Shown here: positions 40,337 to 50,652 of the stretch, one piece after another
How the letters are laid out: each line of letters opens with the position of its first letter
How positions within the stretch are numbered: position 1 is the stretch's first letter
NCBI RefSeq assembly: GCF_000245335.1
Contig: NZ_JH600279.1
Coordinates: forward strand, 434,001-498,000
DNA length: 64,000 nucleotides
Direction: 5' to 3'
Origin: Bacillus mojavensis RO-H-1 = KCTC 3706
Lineage (GTDB): Bacteria; Bacillota; Bacilli; Bacillales; Bacillaceae
Position numbers and translations under genes: made by a program
Notes under the pieces: generated by a model
What the model was told of the DNA's origin: nothing
Database searches by the model: none
What the model saw: the letters and a program-made list of their open reading frames with translations, nothing else

Positions 40337-41411
40337 AATTTCTTTTCACAAGACGTTTATAGAATTTTGTAAATGGCTTAAAACGTTCATTCACGAGTCC
40401 CGTAACTTCTGCTATTATTTGCATAAATATAATTAAGATAAAGATAATAAACAGGGAAAGCCAAATTGTAGCGCTTTTCAGCACAATTGCACTGATGCTG
40501 AAAATAAATCCAATCAGGTAAATGACAATGACCGACATCCGATGTGAAAGGCCAAAGGCCATCAGCCTGTGGTGGATATGTGATTTATCGGGCGCCGAAA
40601 TCGGCTGTTTGTTTAGTATCCGTCTTATGATTGCAAATGTTGTGTCAAAAATCGGCACGCCTAATATAATAATTGGAATGACAATACTGAACAATGTTAC
40701 GCTTTTATACAGCCCTAACAATGAGAGAATAGAAATCACATACCCTAGAAACAATGATCCCGTATCCCCCATAAAGATTTTTGCCGGATGAAAATTGTAG
40801 AACAAAAATCCGAGCGTACTTGCGATAACCACCAATGAAAGTGACAGAATGAGTACTTTGCCGCCGGATAGCGCCATAACTGCGATCGTGGACAGGCCAA
40901 TAACAGAAAGACCTGCTGCAAGGCCGTCTAATCCGTCAATCAGGTTCATCGCGTTTGTGATGCCGACAATCCATAATACAGTCAGCGGATATGCCATCCA
41001 GCCCAATTCAAACCGTTCAGCTAAAAAAGGTACTGAGAAAAAGTCCATTTTTAAACCCGTGCTTACAATCATAATAGCCACGGCTAATTGAATAATAAAT
41101 TTAACTTTTGCGCTTAATTGATATTTATCGTCTAAGATTCCCAACACAATAATGATAAAGGCCCCAACTGTGATAGCCGTCATTCTTGTTTCTGTGTATA
41201 TACCGGATACAAGCACGCCTGTAACCACCCCGATAAATATGGCCAGCCCGCCCATTCGGGGCATGATTTTATCATGTACTTTTCGATTGCCGGGCTGATC
41301 AACTGCACCTATTTTAATCGCAATCCTTTTTACGATTGGGGTTATGATTAAAACCGTTAGCAGCGAGACAATAAACGCAACAACAATGCGAATCATGCGT
41401 TCGTCAAGCAT
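40335..41411 (-). CDS. tagO: TagO, undecaprenyl-phosphate GlcNAc-1-phosphate transferase
   Basis: The 358-residue polytopic enzyme (about 11 helices) starts wall teichoic acid and teichuronic acid synthesis by making undecaprenyl-PP-GlcNAc. Conserved cytoplasmic motifs are seen: DQPGNRKVHDKIMPRMGGLAIF, ILDDKYQLSAKVKF (DD Mg-binding pair), TNAMNLIDGLDGLAAG, FMGDTGSLFLGY and the HIHHRL loop. It stands alone, upstream of tagV in convergent orientation and after the tua operon. Confidence 0.97.
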   Translation of the reverse strand: MLDERMIRIVVAFIVSLLTVLIITPIVKRIAIKIGAVDQPGNRKVHDKIMPRMGGLAIFIGVVTGVLVSGIYTETRMTAITVGAFIIIVLGILDDKYQLSAKVKFIIQLAVAIMIVSTGLKMDFFSVPFLAERFELGWMAYPLTVLWIVGITNAMNLIDGLDGLAAGLSVIGLSTIAVMALSGGKVLILSLSLVVIASTLGFLFYNFHPAKIFMGDTGSLFLGYVISILSLLGLYKSVTLFSIVIPIIILGVPIFDTTFAIIRRILNKQPISAPDKSHIHHRLMAFGLSHRMSVIVIYLIGFIFSISAIVLKSATIWLSLFIIFILIIFMQIIAEVTGLVNERFKPFTKFYKRLVKRN

Positions 41412-41551
41412 AAAGAAGTCTCCTTTGGAATTATATGAAGTCTTTATTTTAGAGAACCGTTCCTTCCATTATACCTTCTCCTTAGTTATTATAACAAGCT
41501 TCATCAAAAAGAAACACGTATAATCAAAAAACGCGCATCCCAATTAAAGGA

Positions 41552-42748
41552 CTACGCATGTTTTTGAATCCCTGTATATTTCATGATTTGTTTAAATAAA
41601 ACATTCCAATCTTGGGTGCGGGCAATGTTTCGCCGCATCTCTTTGTATGCCTCATCTCCGCTTTTTTCAAGCACTTTCTCGCACGCAGCTATAAAATCAT
41701 TATGGTCATTGCCTTCCATATATTCGTAAATATACGGCTTTTGCATTTTAGAAGTTGACGGAAGGTTAGAGCCGACGACCGGCTTTCCCGCTGCCAAAAA
41801 TTCAAATAACTTAAGAGGGAAAACCGCCTGGTTATAGGATGACTTTTTATACGGCATAATCCCGATATCAATCAATTCCATAAAATGCGGAACTTCTTTC
41901 GGGTCTGCCGGCCCTGTCCATATCACATTGGAAAGCTTCAGAAGCTCTTGAAACGCTGTATCACCATTGGTGGCGTCCGGGCCGACCCATAAAAAGGTCC
42001 AGTCAGGTTTTCTCAGAGCCGCTTCTTCAATCAATTTAAAATCCAGCTTTGGTTTAATTCCGCCGATAAATCCCAGTACGGCCCCTTCTCTTCCCTGCAA
42101 GATGCTTCGGTCAGGTGCCGCTTTATGTTCTGAAAACAGGTCATATTCAACACCGTTTTCAACGGTATGAACCTTTTCTCGTCCCGCTGTCAGTTTTTTA
42201 TCAACTTCATGGCGCAGAAATTCAGATGAACAAGTAATGGAATCAGCACGCTCAATAATTCGCAGCTCCGCTGTTTTGATGACTTTCCGCCTGAACTCGG
42301 ACAGCATATTTGAACGTCCGCTGATCGGCGCCGCCCACAAGTCACTGCAATCATAAATCACCTGATCCCAGGGATATAGTGAAGACAGCAGCGGAAATCC
42401 GGGAAACGTGTACCATAAGCAGCAGCGTTCACCTCTGGCTGAAGCGGGTTTCAGCTCTTCTAATAAAGGTGAGAGCTTATGCTTATAAAACACATCGGTA
42501 TATCGTCCGAAGCGAAACATTTTCTTTTGCAGCAAGTCCTTTACGGCGTATTGACGGATGCGGGATTGCACTTGCTGAAATTCGATCCTTTGGGTGCGCG
42601 GAGCCGGACAGACCCAGATGACTTCCTTTGTTTCTTCCTGAGCAGCTAAAAATTCAGCCAATCGGTGCCGTCTGTACCTCAATTGATCTTTTCCCCATTC
42701 AGCAGTAGCCACGATGACGTGAATCATTGCTTTTGTTTCCACCTTCAT
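41552..42748 (-). CDS. tuaH: TuaH, teichuronic acid glycosyltransferase
   Basis: About 398 residues of GT4-type fold: an N-terminal domain (MIHVIVATAEWGKDQLRYRRHRLAEFL) and C-terminal donor domain with GVLG/FIGGIKPKLDFKLIEEAALRKPDWTFLWVGP and the sugar-binding EFLAAGKPVVGSNLPS. It is the last gene of the tua operon. The start is not settled between ATG 42748, GTG 42751 and ATG 42727 (the last has AAGGTGG 11 bases upstream). Likely transfers glucuronic acid or GalNAc in the repeating disaccharide. Confidence 0.9.
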   Translation of the reverse strand: MKVETKAMIHVIVATAEWGKDQLRYRRHRLAEFLAAQEETKEVIWVCPAPRTQRIEFQQVQSRIRQYAVKDLLQKKMFRFGRYTDVFYKHKLSPLLEELKPASARGERCCLWYTFPGFPLLSSLYPWDQVIYDCSDLWAAPISGRSNMLSEFRRKVIKTAELRIIERADSITCSSEFLRHEVDKKLTAGREKVHTVENGVEYDLFSEHKAAPDRSILQGREGAVLGFIGGIKPKLDFKLIEEAALRKPDWTFLWVGPDATNGDTAFQELLKLSNVIWTGPADPKEVPHFMELIDIGIMPYKKSSYNQAVFPLKLFEFLAAGKPVVGSNLPSTSKMQKPYIYEYMEGNDHNDFIAACEKVLEKSGDEAYKEMRRNIARTQDWNVLFKQIMKYTGIQKHA

Positions 42749-42770
42749 CACCTTTTCTCTCTGTTTGCGG

Positions 42771-43529
42771 TTACAGCCTTTTTTTCACCGCGTTTTTTGC
42801 ATATTGAACAAAACACCATGTCGCTTTCATTAAATGGAGCCGTTCGATCTCCCTGTAAACAAACCATGTTTTTTTGGCAGCCTTCCATTTGTTGCTTGAA
42901 ATCGAATTATTGACAAGCCGGTATTCAGCTAAGCACTCATTCATTCCATAAGCTGTAAAACCCTTTTTTAAAAGGGCCAGCCATGTTGCCAAGTCTTGCC
43001 TCGTTCTAATATTCGGCATTTGGATCTGTCCCGTCTGTTCCCTGTCAATCATCACCGTTAGACAGCCAATAATGGTATTTTTAAGTGCGTCATCATATGT
43101 CAGGCTTTCGGGTGCATGAATGAATTTATCCATTGGCACCCCGTCCTGTGACATTAAGCTGTAGCCTGTGAAGGTAAACGCACAGGACCGCTCCATCATA
43201 AAATCAAGCTGCTTTTTCAGTTTGTCTTTTTTCCATTTGTCATCACTGTCCAAAAATGCCACGTAGCGCCCTTGGGCATGTTCCAGCGCTTTATTTCTTG
43301 CTATCGCGGCTCCGCTGTTTTCTTCCAGATATATCACATGAATTCTTTCATCTATCTTCTCATACTGCATTAAAATGTCGCGTGTGCCGTCCGTTGAGCA
43401 ATCATCCACGATAATCATTTCCCAATGAGGGTGGCTCTGATCTAACACTGATTGAATCGTGTCTTCAATATAGTCACGCGCATTATAAGAAGGTGTAATG
43501 ACAGATACGAGAGGTTTCCAGTTGGTCAT
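42771..43529 (-). CDS. tuaG: TuaG, GT2 glycosyltransferase
   Basis: The 252-residue GT-A enzyme shows VSVITPSYNARDYIEDTIQSVL, the nucleotide-sugar DDCSTDGT and metal-binding FLDSDDKW. I start at ATG 43529 because GGAG lies eight bases upstream; GTG 43535 has too little spacing. It makes part of the teichuronic acid repeat. It is one of the sugar transferases of the operon. Confidence 0.94.
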   Translation of the reverse strand: MTNWKPLVSVITPSYNARDYIEDTIQSVLDQSHPHWEMIIVDDCSTDGTRDILMQYEKIDERIHVIYLEENSGAAIARNKALEHAQGRYVAFLDSDDKWKKDKLKKQLDFMMERSCAFTFTGYSLMSQDGVPMDKFIHAPESLTYDDALKNTIIGCLTVMIDREQTGQIQMPNIRTRQDLATWLALLKKGFTAYGMNECLAEYRLVNNSISSNKWKAAKKTWFVYREIERLHLMKATWCFVQYAKNAVKKRL

Positions 43530-43552
43530 GATCACATCTCCATCGTATGATT

Positions 43553-44233
43553 TTAAAAGGACTCTCTGAAAAATTCAGGAATGACAACGAACATAAAGGC
43601 AATCGTTATGCCGATCAGAACACCCAGAACCGCTTTCTTTTTCGGGGACATTCCTCCGCCTGATGCCTCACTTACGGTTTCAGAATCAACGGCACTTGCC
43701 GCTTTCAGATTAAGCTGTGTGTTTTTCAGCTCATATAAAAATCTTTCTTTATCCACTTTGGAATCCTCGCTCACCGTTTCACCTTCCAGCGCGTCAATAC
43801 TGCGGCGAATGACGGCTTCTCTTTCTTCAAACAGCTTTTGGTCGTTTTTGAGAAAGGTGGAGGAAATAGCGTTCAAAACTGATTCGGTTCTTTCCTGATC
43901 CTGATCGGCATAGCTCAAAGACAGTAAAGACTTAGATTCCGATTTTACGGTAAGCTTCTCTTTGATCTCTGCAAGATCTTCATCTTTTTCGTCAGGAAGC
44001 GCCTCCTTCAAAAAAGCATCACTCCTCAGCAGGAGCGGAATCTCTTCTGTACTGTTATAAATCGGATGATCATAGCTCCCCACAGCTAAAGTAACCTCAG
44101 CTGTGTAACTCTTTTTATCCGCAATTTGAGAGGGCAGTATATATCCCGCCGCACCTAAAATAAGCGGCACTAATATAATCCAGATGATATTTTTCTTTAT
44201 GCGCCGGGCTAATCTTATCACTATATCCTTCAT
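43553..44233 (-). CDS. tuaF: TuaF, chain-length-type membrane protein
   Basis: The 226-residue protein has two membrane helices (about 17-34 and 203-221) flanking an external region with coiled-coil character, the layout of Wzz/Wzc-type chain-length regulators. Basic residues RLARRIKKN precede the first helix. It probably controls teichuronic acid length together with TuaE. ATG 44233 follows GGGAGAC. Confidence 0.92.
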   Translation of the reverse strand: MKDIVIRLARRIKKNIIWIILVPLILGAAGYILPSQIADKKSYTAEVTLAVGSYDHPIYNSTEEIPLLLRSDAFLKEALPDEKDEDLAEIKEKLTVKSESKSLLSLSYADQDQERTESVLNAISSTFLKNDQKLFEEREAVIRRSIDALEGETVSEDSKVDKERFLYELKNTQLNLKAASAVDSETVSEASGGGMSPKKKAVLGVLIGITIAFMFVVIPEFFRESF

Positions 44234-44262
44234 ATAAGTCTCCCTGCTTTTTTGTAGTCTGT

Positions 44263-45729
44263 TTACCGGTATATGGGCTCAAGCTGCTGTCTGGATCTCC
44301 TTAAGACGTTCACAGCGGCGATGACGAGCGCCAGAAATACCCAATGGAAAAATAAATTTGAGACAGAGCTTGGGCTGATGCTGGATACCAGAAAACTGAC
44401 CATAGCCGTGATGAGCCCTTCTGTGATCAGTTTTGACTGATTTTCCATTTTTCTTTCATAAAACTTGTAAAGCACCCACATGAGGTATAAATAAATGGCC
44501 AGATAGCCGAGCATGATAAGCAAGCCGAAGTTTGCCAGAATCTCTACCAGCCAATTGTGCACCTCTGTCACATTGTCAGTATCATATAAAGCATGATGCT
44601 CTAGATAATAAGACACATTTCCTGCGCCCACTCCGAATCCGTATGAGTCAAGGAAGAAGTGCCATGCGTTTTTTAATAGATTGGCCCTGGCCACGTTGGA
44701 CGGAAGTGTTTCTTGGAATGAATGAGACGTCTGAGGAGCCAGAAACAGCTTCCAAAACACTGCGAATATTCGGCTGGCAAAAAGAACTGCAAAGACCGCA
44801 ATTCCAGCTGCCGACAGCCAAAGGGCGATTTTTTTCAGAACAGGCGGCAAGACAATAAAAATGTAGACGGCTATTCCCGCAAAAACGCCCAGCAGACTGG
44901 CTCTAGAACCCGTCGCAAAAATTAAATACAATGCACCGAACGAGAGCAAAAGGCCAATTCCCTTTAAGTATCCGTTCGTTATGTTTTTCACCATGGCAAT
45001 GTAAAAAAAGAAACTGATAGACAAAAATGTCGCAAAATCATTTTGATTAAAAAAGACTGAGGTCGGATAATGCTGCTTATATTCCGGTCCGCTGTACAAA
45101 GTCGAACTCGCGAGATGATGATGCGTGATATGATTGTAAAAACCGATGATCATCAGAAATACCGTCATCACCAGCCAGATGGAATAAATAATCATCAGGC
45201 GTTCCATTTTTTGCACATACATCACAATGAGATAAATAAAAAATATCCCCATCGCCAGCAGTGCTAAATATTTCAGACCGTCTGTAACTGATTTGGCCCA
45301 TAGCAAGGAAACAAGGCCATATAAAAACCAAAAGGCGAAAAAGAGCAAAATTCCTTTTACTTGCAGCCCATTCCACCTTTCAATATGTGTTCGGCTCCGC
45401 AGTACCCCAACAAGATGGAGGCAGCCTGCTGTAATGAGTAAAAGCCGATACAGAAACAAACTAAAGAATCCAAGATGAATCGCGAAAAAAGCATTATTTA
45501 AAAAAGTGCAGGCAATCAAAATATAGATGACGGCCATAAAAAGCTGTTCTTGTGTTGTAAATGATGCTGCAAGCGTCAGTGCAAACAGGCCGATTGCCAA
45601 TACAGCGAGAACGGCAGCCATCTGCATAAGACCTGTATCTGTGCGGATGGCTCCCAGCAATAGGACGATCCCCAATATGACAGCGGCCAGTAACGCAAGC
45701 GTATGAACCGCTGAACGTTTGATACTCAC
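44263..45729 (-). CDS. tuaE: TuaE, teichuronic acid polymerase (Wzy-like)
   Basis: The 488-residue protein has about 11-12 membrane helices and the large periplasmic loop and motif of O-antigen polymerase/ligase proteins (FFNQNDFATFLSISFFFYIAM, ATGSRASLLG, GVGAGNVSYYLE, VHNWLVEILANFGLL). It starts with GTG 45729 behind AAGGGG. It probably polymerises lipid-linked repeats outside the membrane. Confidence 0.94.
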   Translation of the reverse strand: MSIKRSAVHTLALLAAVILGIVLLLGAIRTDTGLMQMAAVLAVLAIGLFALTLAASFTTQEQLFMAVIYILIACTFLNNAFFAIHLGFFSLFLYRLLLITAGCLHLVGVLRSRTHIERWNGLQVKGILLFFAFWFLYGLVSLLWAKSVTDGLKYLALLAMGIFFIYLIVMYVQKMERLMIIYSIWLVMTVFLMIIGFYNHITHHHLASSTLYSGPEYKQHYPTSVFFNQNDFATFLSISFFFYIAMVKNITNGYLKGIGLLLSFGALYLIFATGSRASLLGVFAGIAVYIFIVLPPVLKKIALWLSAAGIAVFAVLFASRIFAVFWKLFLAPQTSHSFQETLPSNVARANLLKNAWHFFLDSYGFGVGAGNVSYYLEHHALYDTDNVTEVHNWLVEILANFGLLIMLGYLAIYLYLMWVLYKFYERKMENQSKLITEGLITAMVSFLVSSISPSSVSNLFFHWVFLALVIAAVNVLRRSRQQLEPIYR

Positions 45730-45813
45730 ATGCTTAACCCCTTTCCTGATGTTTCAGGAGCCGGCGGCCGAGCCTAAGCAGCCGGCACTTCAAACAAGTA
45801 ACCCTTTTTCTTT

Positions 45814-47199
45814 TTATAAATTGACGCTTCCCAAATCCTTAGCCAATTCTTCCATTGGCAAAGCCGGAAAGTAGCGGTCGGAAGGTTCTGTTCCCCGAAC
45901 CGCAGGACGGCCGATAGAGTGATAAATGTATCCCGCAGCCTGCATTTCTTCGAGTGAAAATATATTTCTGCCATCGATGATGATTGGCTGTTTTAAAAGC
46001 ATTTTCGCTTTTACAAGCTCCATTTCTTTTACTTCCGGCCAATCGGTCAAAATAAGGCACGCGTCGGTTCCCTCCATCGCAGCATACACATCTGTGCAAT
46101 ACTCGGTCTGATCGCCAAGGACTGCTGATGCCTCCGGAATGGCAATCGGATCATATGCTTTCACCTGTGCGCCCAGCTGCTGCAGCATTGGAATGATATC
46201 GAGAGCTGGAGCGGACCTCACATCGTTTGTATTCGGTTTGAAGGCCAATCCGAGCACGGAAATGGTTCTCCCTTTTATGCTTCCCATCACAGTTAAGAGC
46301 TTATCTACAATGTGAACACGCTGCTTTTCATTCGTCTCAATGACGGCTTCTATGAGCTTGAATGGATATCCGGCCGTTTTGGCAATTTGAAGCAGTGCGG
46401 TTGTATCCTTAGGAAAGCAGGAGCCGCCAAACCCAATACCCGCTTTCAAGAACTTTCTGCCGATCCGGCTGTCGAGCCCGACGCCGTCAGCAACTTTTGA
46501 AACGTCCGCGCCGACTCGCTCGCAAATGTTCGCGATATCGTTAATAAACGAAATCTTTGTTGCCAAAAATGCATTTGCAGCATATTTAATCATCTCTGCA
46601 CTTTCTAAATTCGTTTTAATAACAGGGGCATGAAAAGGTTGATGCAGTTCCTCTATGATGGAAGCGGCTTTATGACTGGTTGACCCGATGACGGCACGCT
46701 CCATATTCATCGTGTCATGAATCGCTGAGCCCTCCCGAAGAAATTCAGGGTTGGATACAACATCAAAGGAGCATCTTCCCTTCGAAGCTTTTTGGACGAT
46801 AGATTGAACCAGTTTTCCGGTACCGACTGGGACTGTGCTTTTATTGACAATGATTTTGTAGCCGTTGAGATGTTCACCGATCGTTTTCGCAGCCGCTTTG
46901 ACGTATGTTAAATCAGCTTCGCCTGTTTTAGACATCGGGGTTCCGACTGCAATATAAATAATGTCTGAAGTCCGAATGGCAGACGGAATATCGTTAGTAA
47001 AAGACAGACGCTGTTCTAACACATTTTTTTCAACTAAATCTGCAAGCCCTGGTTCATAGATTGGGATTACTCCGTTTTTCAGACTTCTGATTTTTGATTC
47101 GTTGATATCACAGCAAATCACTTTATTTCCGATTTCCGCAAAGCAGGTGCCAGATACGAGTCCTACATATCCTGTTCCAATGACAGCAATTTTTTTCAC
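45814..47199 (-). CDS. tuaD: TuaD, UDP-glucose 6-dehydrogenase
   Basis: The 461-residue enzyme oxidises UDP-glucose to UDP-glucuronate, the acid sugar of teichuronic acid. N-terminal Rossmann motif GTGYVGLVSGTCFAEIG, catalytic Cys in GFGGSCFPKDTTAL (near 260), and UDP-binding C-terminal domain FKPNTNDVRSAPALDI. The GTG at 47199 matches the B. subtilis length; ATG 47208 and earlier codons are also open, so the start is a homology choice. GtaB further right makes its UDP-glucose. Confidence 0.96.
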   Translation of the reverse strand: MKKIAVIGTGYVGLVSGTCFAEIGNKVICCDINESKIRSLKNGVIPIYEPGLADLVEKNVLEQRLSFTNDIPSAIRTSDIIYIAVGTPMSKTGEADLTYVKAAAKTIGEHLNGYKIIVNKSTVPVGTGKLVQSIVQKASKGRCSFDVVSNPEFLREGSAIHDTMNMERAVIGSTSHKAASIIEELHQPFHAPVIKTNLESAEMIKYAANAFLATKISFINDIANICERVGADVSKVADGVGLDSRIGRKFLKAGIGFGGSCFPKDTTALLQIAKTAGYPFKLIEAVIETNEKQRVHIVDKLLTVMGSIKGRTISVLGLAFKPNTNDVRSAPALDIIPMLQQLGAQVKAYDPIAIPEASAVLGDQTEYCTDVYAAMEGTDACLILTDWPEVKEMELVKAKMLLKQPIIIDGRNIFSLEEMQAAGYIYHSIGRPAVRGTEPSDRYFPALPMEELAKDLGSVNL

Positions 47200-47262
47200 A
47201 GCCCTCATCCCTCTCCTGTAAAAATTCATGTTCCTATTTATATTGGTCGCAGTTACTTACGA

Positions 47263-48432
47263 TTAAACAGGTGTTTTCAAAACCATCTGATACTGATCGT
47301 GCAGCGCCCTGGCATTTTTCCCGGCGTCATATTGAGTGTGAATGATTTGATATAATTCATCCGCCACTTCCGGCTTCCATATTTGATCCTGTGCGTATAA
47401 AGAGATCGTGTTTGCTAAGGCTTGAGCTGATTTCGGTTCAATCAGCAAATGGCGGTGTTTGCCGAATAATGATGCCACTCCTCCGACATCTGTACAGATG
47501 ACAGGAACCCGCAGTGCCAGTGCCTCGATTACAACTGTCGGCATTCCTTCGCTATAAGAAGGGAGCACGAACATATCTGAGGCGAGCAAATAATCTCTCA
47601 CCCTGTGATTCGGCACTTGGCCTGTCACAATATGCCCCTTTTGCCTCAGCAAAGATTTTGCGGGGCCGTCTCCGACATAAACGGCTCGAGGCGCTTCCTC
47701 CATCATCTCAATGGCTTCTGACAATTCAAAAATGCCTTTTTCCTTAACAAGCCTGCCCACATAGACAGCAAGGCGCTCGTCAAGCGGGAGTCCAAGGTTT
47801 TTTCTGATGTCTTCTTTTGTCTGCTCATTCTCCTGAAAACGGCTGAGCTGTATACCGATCGGTAAAACCGTACTGTCAAAACCGGAAAGTTTTTTGGTTT
47901 CTTCCTGAAGCTTTTCGCTGACTGCAAGAACTGCGGATGCGGAACCAACCGCAGTTTTGAAGGCTTTAAACGCACCTTTGCTGTAGTGCGGATAGACATT
48001 CACATCACTGCCATGCAAAGTCAAAATATACGGTATCCCGATTGTCTTTGCCACGACTGCCGCAGCCCCGCCCGACGGCATAGCAAAGTGCGCATGGATC
48101 AGATCAGGGGTTAAGTCATGCTGTTTAATGGTTTTTACCACAGCTGCCCCGATGCGCCGGTGTGGCTGGGCCCATTTCAGCTGGCCGGGAACAGCGGGAT
48201 AGAAAGGCCTGTAAACCGGTATTCCTTTCCGTATCTCATATTCTGGTCTGGCATCCTTTTTTCGATATGCCTTTTTCAGCATACGGACAGGCGCAGGGTG
48301 AAAAGGTCTTGGGCATATCACGGTGATATCCAGCCCGAGCTTCAGCAGCTCTTGCACCTGTGTTTCATGAAACACACCCTCTCCGGGTTTCAGACTGCTT
48401 GGATATACGCTTGTGATCCACAAAATCTTCAT
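47263..48432 (-). CDS. tuaC: TuaC, GT4 glycosyltransferase
   Basis: The 389-residue enzyme has an N-terminal KILWITSVYPSSLKPGEGVFHETQVQELLKLGLDI and acceptor motif ILTLHGSDVNVYPHY, and a C-terminal GT4 domain with YVGRLVKEKGI and EX7E in PSYSEGMPTVVIEALA. It starts with ATG 48432, overlapping tuaB by 4 bases. Confidence 0.94.
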   Translation of the reverse strand: MKILWITSVYPSSLKPGEGVFHETQVQELLKLGLDITVICPRPFHPAPVRMLKKAYRKKDARPEYEIRKGIPVYRPFYPAVPGQLKWAQPHRRIGAAVVKTIKQHDLTPDLIHAHFAMPSGGAAAVVAKTIGIPYILTLHGSDVNVYPHYSKGAFKAFKTAVGSASAVLAVSEKLQEETKKLSGFDSTVLPIGIQLSRFQENEQTKEDIRKNLGLPLDERLAVYVGRLVKEKGIFELSEAIEMMEEAPRAVYVGDGPAKSLLRQKGHIVTGQVPNHRVRDYLLASDMFVLPSYSEGMPTVVIEALALRVPVICTDVGGVASLFGKHRHLLIEPKSAQALANTISLYAQDQIWKPEVADELYQIIHTQYDAGKNARALHDQYQMVLKTPV

Positions 48433-49883
48433 GACAAACGTCCTTTTCTTAGTAGTTTGCTTTTCATCTGAGGGTACGCTTTTCCTAAAAGAAAGAGATA
48501 GCAGAGCGCCCCAGCCGCCACTGAAATTGCCAGCCTCATCTCCGCCTGCATGCTGAAGCGTTCTGTTCCTAAACTCGTGCCGAACGCGATAACGGCCATA
48601 CCCGCTGTGATCAGAAACGGCTTCATAACGGCTTTAAAATAAGCTGAAAGATTGAGATTAATGACATATGCCAGCAGCCAGCGACCGATTAGAAAATTGA
48701 AAACGCTGATGACGGCATATACCCAAGCGACAGTCAGAAGATTACCCGTCTGAACAGCTGCAAACAGCGACAAACCATACAGCAGCATAACGCCGGAGTC
48801 CCAATAAAAAGCCAAATCTGCTCTTCCTTTGGCAAGGAGCACAGAACCATTCGGATTCATCAGCACCCTGAGTATCCCGACGATGGCAAGAACATTCAGA
48901 ACAGGGACAGCCGCAAGCCATTTTTCTCCGAAAACAGCTGCGATAAAGGCGTCTGACACGGATACGAGCCCGATTAACAGCGGGAACGATACAAGCGCAA
49001 GCATTTTTGTCATATTCAGAAAGCCTTCTCTGATCACGCTGTTTTCGTATTTGTTTTTGGCAAAAATAGGAAACGCGACCCGCGTCACAATCGGATTAAT
49101 CTTCAAAACCGGAATGGTGACAATCTGATAGGCAAGATTATAAATGCCCAGCGCTTCAGCACCGATAAACCTGCCGATTAAGATCATATCGATGTTCGCT
49201 CCCAGCCTGTTCACAAGGCGGGATGAAAGCTGAAAGGCTCCAAAGGAGAAGAACTCTTTCATTCCCCTTAGATCAAAAACAAAGGATGGGCGCCATTTTT
49301 TTTGGTATACAGCCCAGAATAAAATCCCTTTGCTGGACTGCAGCAGCACCTGAGAGATCACGTATGCCAAAATCGCATCCATCATAAAAACCGCTATCGC
49401 TAAATATCCAAAGGACAATGCATTTGAAAAAATCTCTATTTTGCTTAACGTATTAAATTGCAGCTCCTTCTGCAGCATATACTGGTACTGCTGTCCAATC
49501 GGAGCAACCAAAAACATAATCCCCAAAATCCTGATGAGAAACACAAGCTCTTCTCTTTGATAAAATCCCGCAATGACGGGACTGCTCACATATAAAAGCA
49601 CAAACAGCAAAATGCCGGTCATAATGTTCAGCCAATACAATGTTGACAGCTGGCGCTCCGTAGCGTCATCTCTTTGAATTAACGCAGCGCCAAACCCCAT
49701 ATCAAGCACGATCTGGGCAAATATTGTAACCGTTGTGATCATGCCGACGAGTCCAAATTCCGTTAAGGTCATCATATTTCCAAGCAAGGCAAACTGAACG
49801 ATTTGAATGATTGTAATACAGATTGTTGAAACACTTGTCCACTTTGCGCCGCTCATGATTTGTTTTGTAATACTTGGCATCAT
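48429..49883 (-). CDS. tuaB: TuaB, Wzx-type flippase
   Basis: The 484-residue protein has 12-14 membrane helices and the polysaccharide-biosynthesis (MATE/Wzx) signature near the N-terminus (GAKWTSVSTICITIIQIVQFALLGNMMTLTEFGLVGMI). It would move lipid-linked teichuronic acid repeats across the membrane. Second gene of the operon. Confidence 0.94.
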   Translation of the reverse strand: MMPSITKQIMSGAKWTSVSTICITIIQIVQFALLGNMMTLTEFGLVGMITTVTIFAQIVLDMGFGAALIQRDDATERQLSTLYWLNIMTGILLFVLLYVSSPVIAGFYQREELVFLIRILGIMFLVAPIGQQYQYMLQKELQFNTLSKIEIFSNALSFGYLAIAVFMMDAILAYVISQVLLQSSKGILFWAVYQKKWRPSFVFDLRGMKEFFSFGAFQLSSRLVNRLGANIDMILIGRFIGAEALGIYNLAYQIVTIPVLKINPIVTRVAFPIFAKNKYENSVIREGFLNMTKMLALVSFPLLIGLVSVSDAFIAAVFGEKWLAAVPVLNVLAIVGILRVLMNPNGSVLLAKGRADLAFYWDSGVMLLYGLSLFAAVQTGNLLTVAWVYAVISVFNFLIGRWLLAYVINLNLSAYFKAVMKPFLITAGMAVIAFGTSLGTERFSMQAEMRLAISVAAGALCYLFLLGKAYPQMKSKLLRKGRLS

Positions 49884-49929
49884 ATTCCCTACTTCTTTTT
49901 AAGCTCAGTTTGATGGCGAATGCAGACGT

Positions 49930-50586
49930 TTATCTTGCACCATCACCTGTCAAGACTACTTTACATGTTTTTAACATAATCTTTAATTCCAACATGAAAG
50001 TCAGATTGCGAATGTAATATAAATCAAATATAAGCTTTTCCTTCGGCGTCATGTCATAACCGCCGTTCACCTGCGCCCAGCCGCTCAATCCCGGTTTGAC
50101 AGCCAGACGCTGTGTAAACCCCGGAATCTCATTCTGGAACTTTTCCGTAAACACTGGACGTTCCGGGCGAGGGCCAATCATACTCATATCGCCTTTCAGC
50201 ACATTAAACAGCTGAGGGAGCTCGTCAATTCGCATTCTTCTGATAAATGCTCCAATTCGTGTCACCCGCGGATCCTGCTTCTGCGCCCAAACCGCCCCAG
50301 ACTTCTCGGCATCTATTTTCATGGAACGAAGCTTATAAAGCTTAAAAGGTTTCCCGCCTTTTCCTACACGCTCCTGCGTATAGATGGCAGGCCCCGGTGT
50401 CTCCAAACAAATCAATATTGAAAATACCGCAATTATTGGCAGCGCAACCACCAATCCAATCAGCGCAAACCAAATATCCATCACGCGCTTTACTGCCAAA
50501 TAACGAGCCGTTTTTTCAGATAATGCAAATGATGCTTGCTGCACTGATAATTCGCGACTCACATTCATGCTTTTTTCTGCACCCAC
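49930..50586 (-). CDS. tuaA: TuaA, undecaprenyl-phosphate sugar-phosphotransferase
   Basis: About 218 residues, one N-terminal membrane helix (YLAVKRVMDIWFALIGLVVALPIIAVFSILI) and the bacterial sugar-transferase domain with ERVGKGGKPFKLYKLRSMK, RIGAFIRRMRIDELPQLFNVLKGDMSMIGPRPERP and GLSGWAQVNGG. It initiates the teichuronic acid unit. GTG 50586 has GAGG nine bases upstream; ATG 50568 and GTG 50592 are alternatives. First gene after the PhoP boxes. Confidence 0.94.
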   Translation of the reverse strand: MGAEKSMNVSRELSVQQASFALSEKTARYLAVKRVMDIWFALIGLVVALPIIAVFSILICLETPGPAIYTQERVGKGGKPFKLYKLRSMKIDAEKSGAVWAQKQDPRVTRIGAFIRRMRIDELPQLFNVLKGDMSMIGPRPERPVFTEKFQNEIPGFTQRLAVKPGLSGWAQVNGGYDMTPKEKLIFDLYYIRNLTFMLELKIMLKTCKVVLTGDGAR

Positions 50587-50652
50587 TGACACACACCTCA
50601 CGATTTGTTTGGGATGTTATGATGACCTATGCCAGTCAGTTTAGCAGACGGA

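Noticed and set aside
45077-45376. 99-codon frame within tuaE
   Set aside because: Out-of-frame shadow of the membrane polymerase gene; no start signal.
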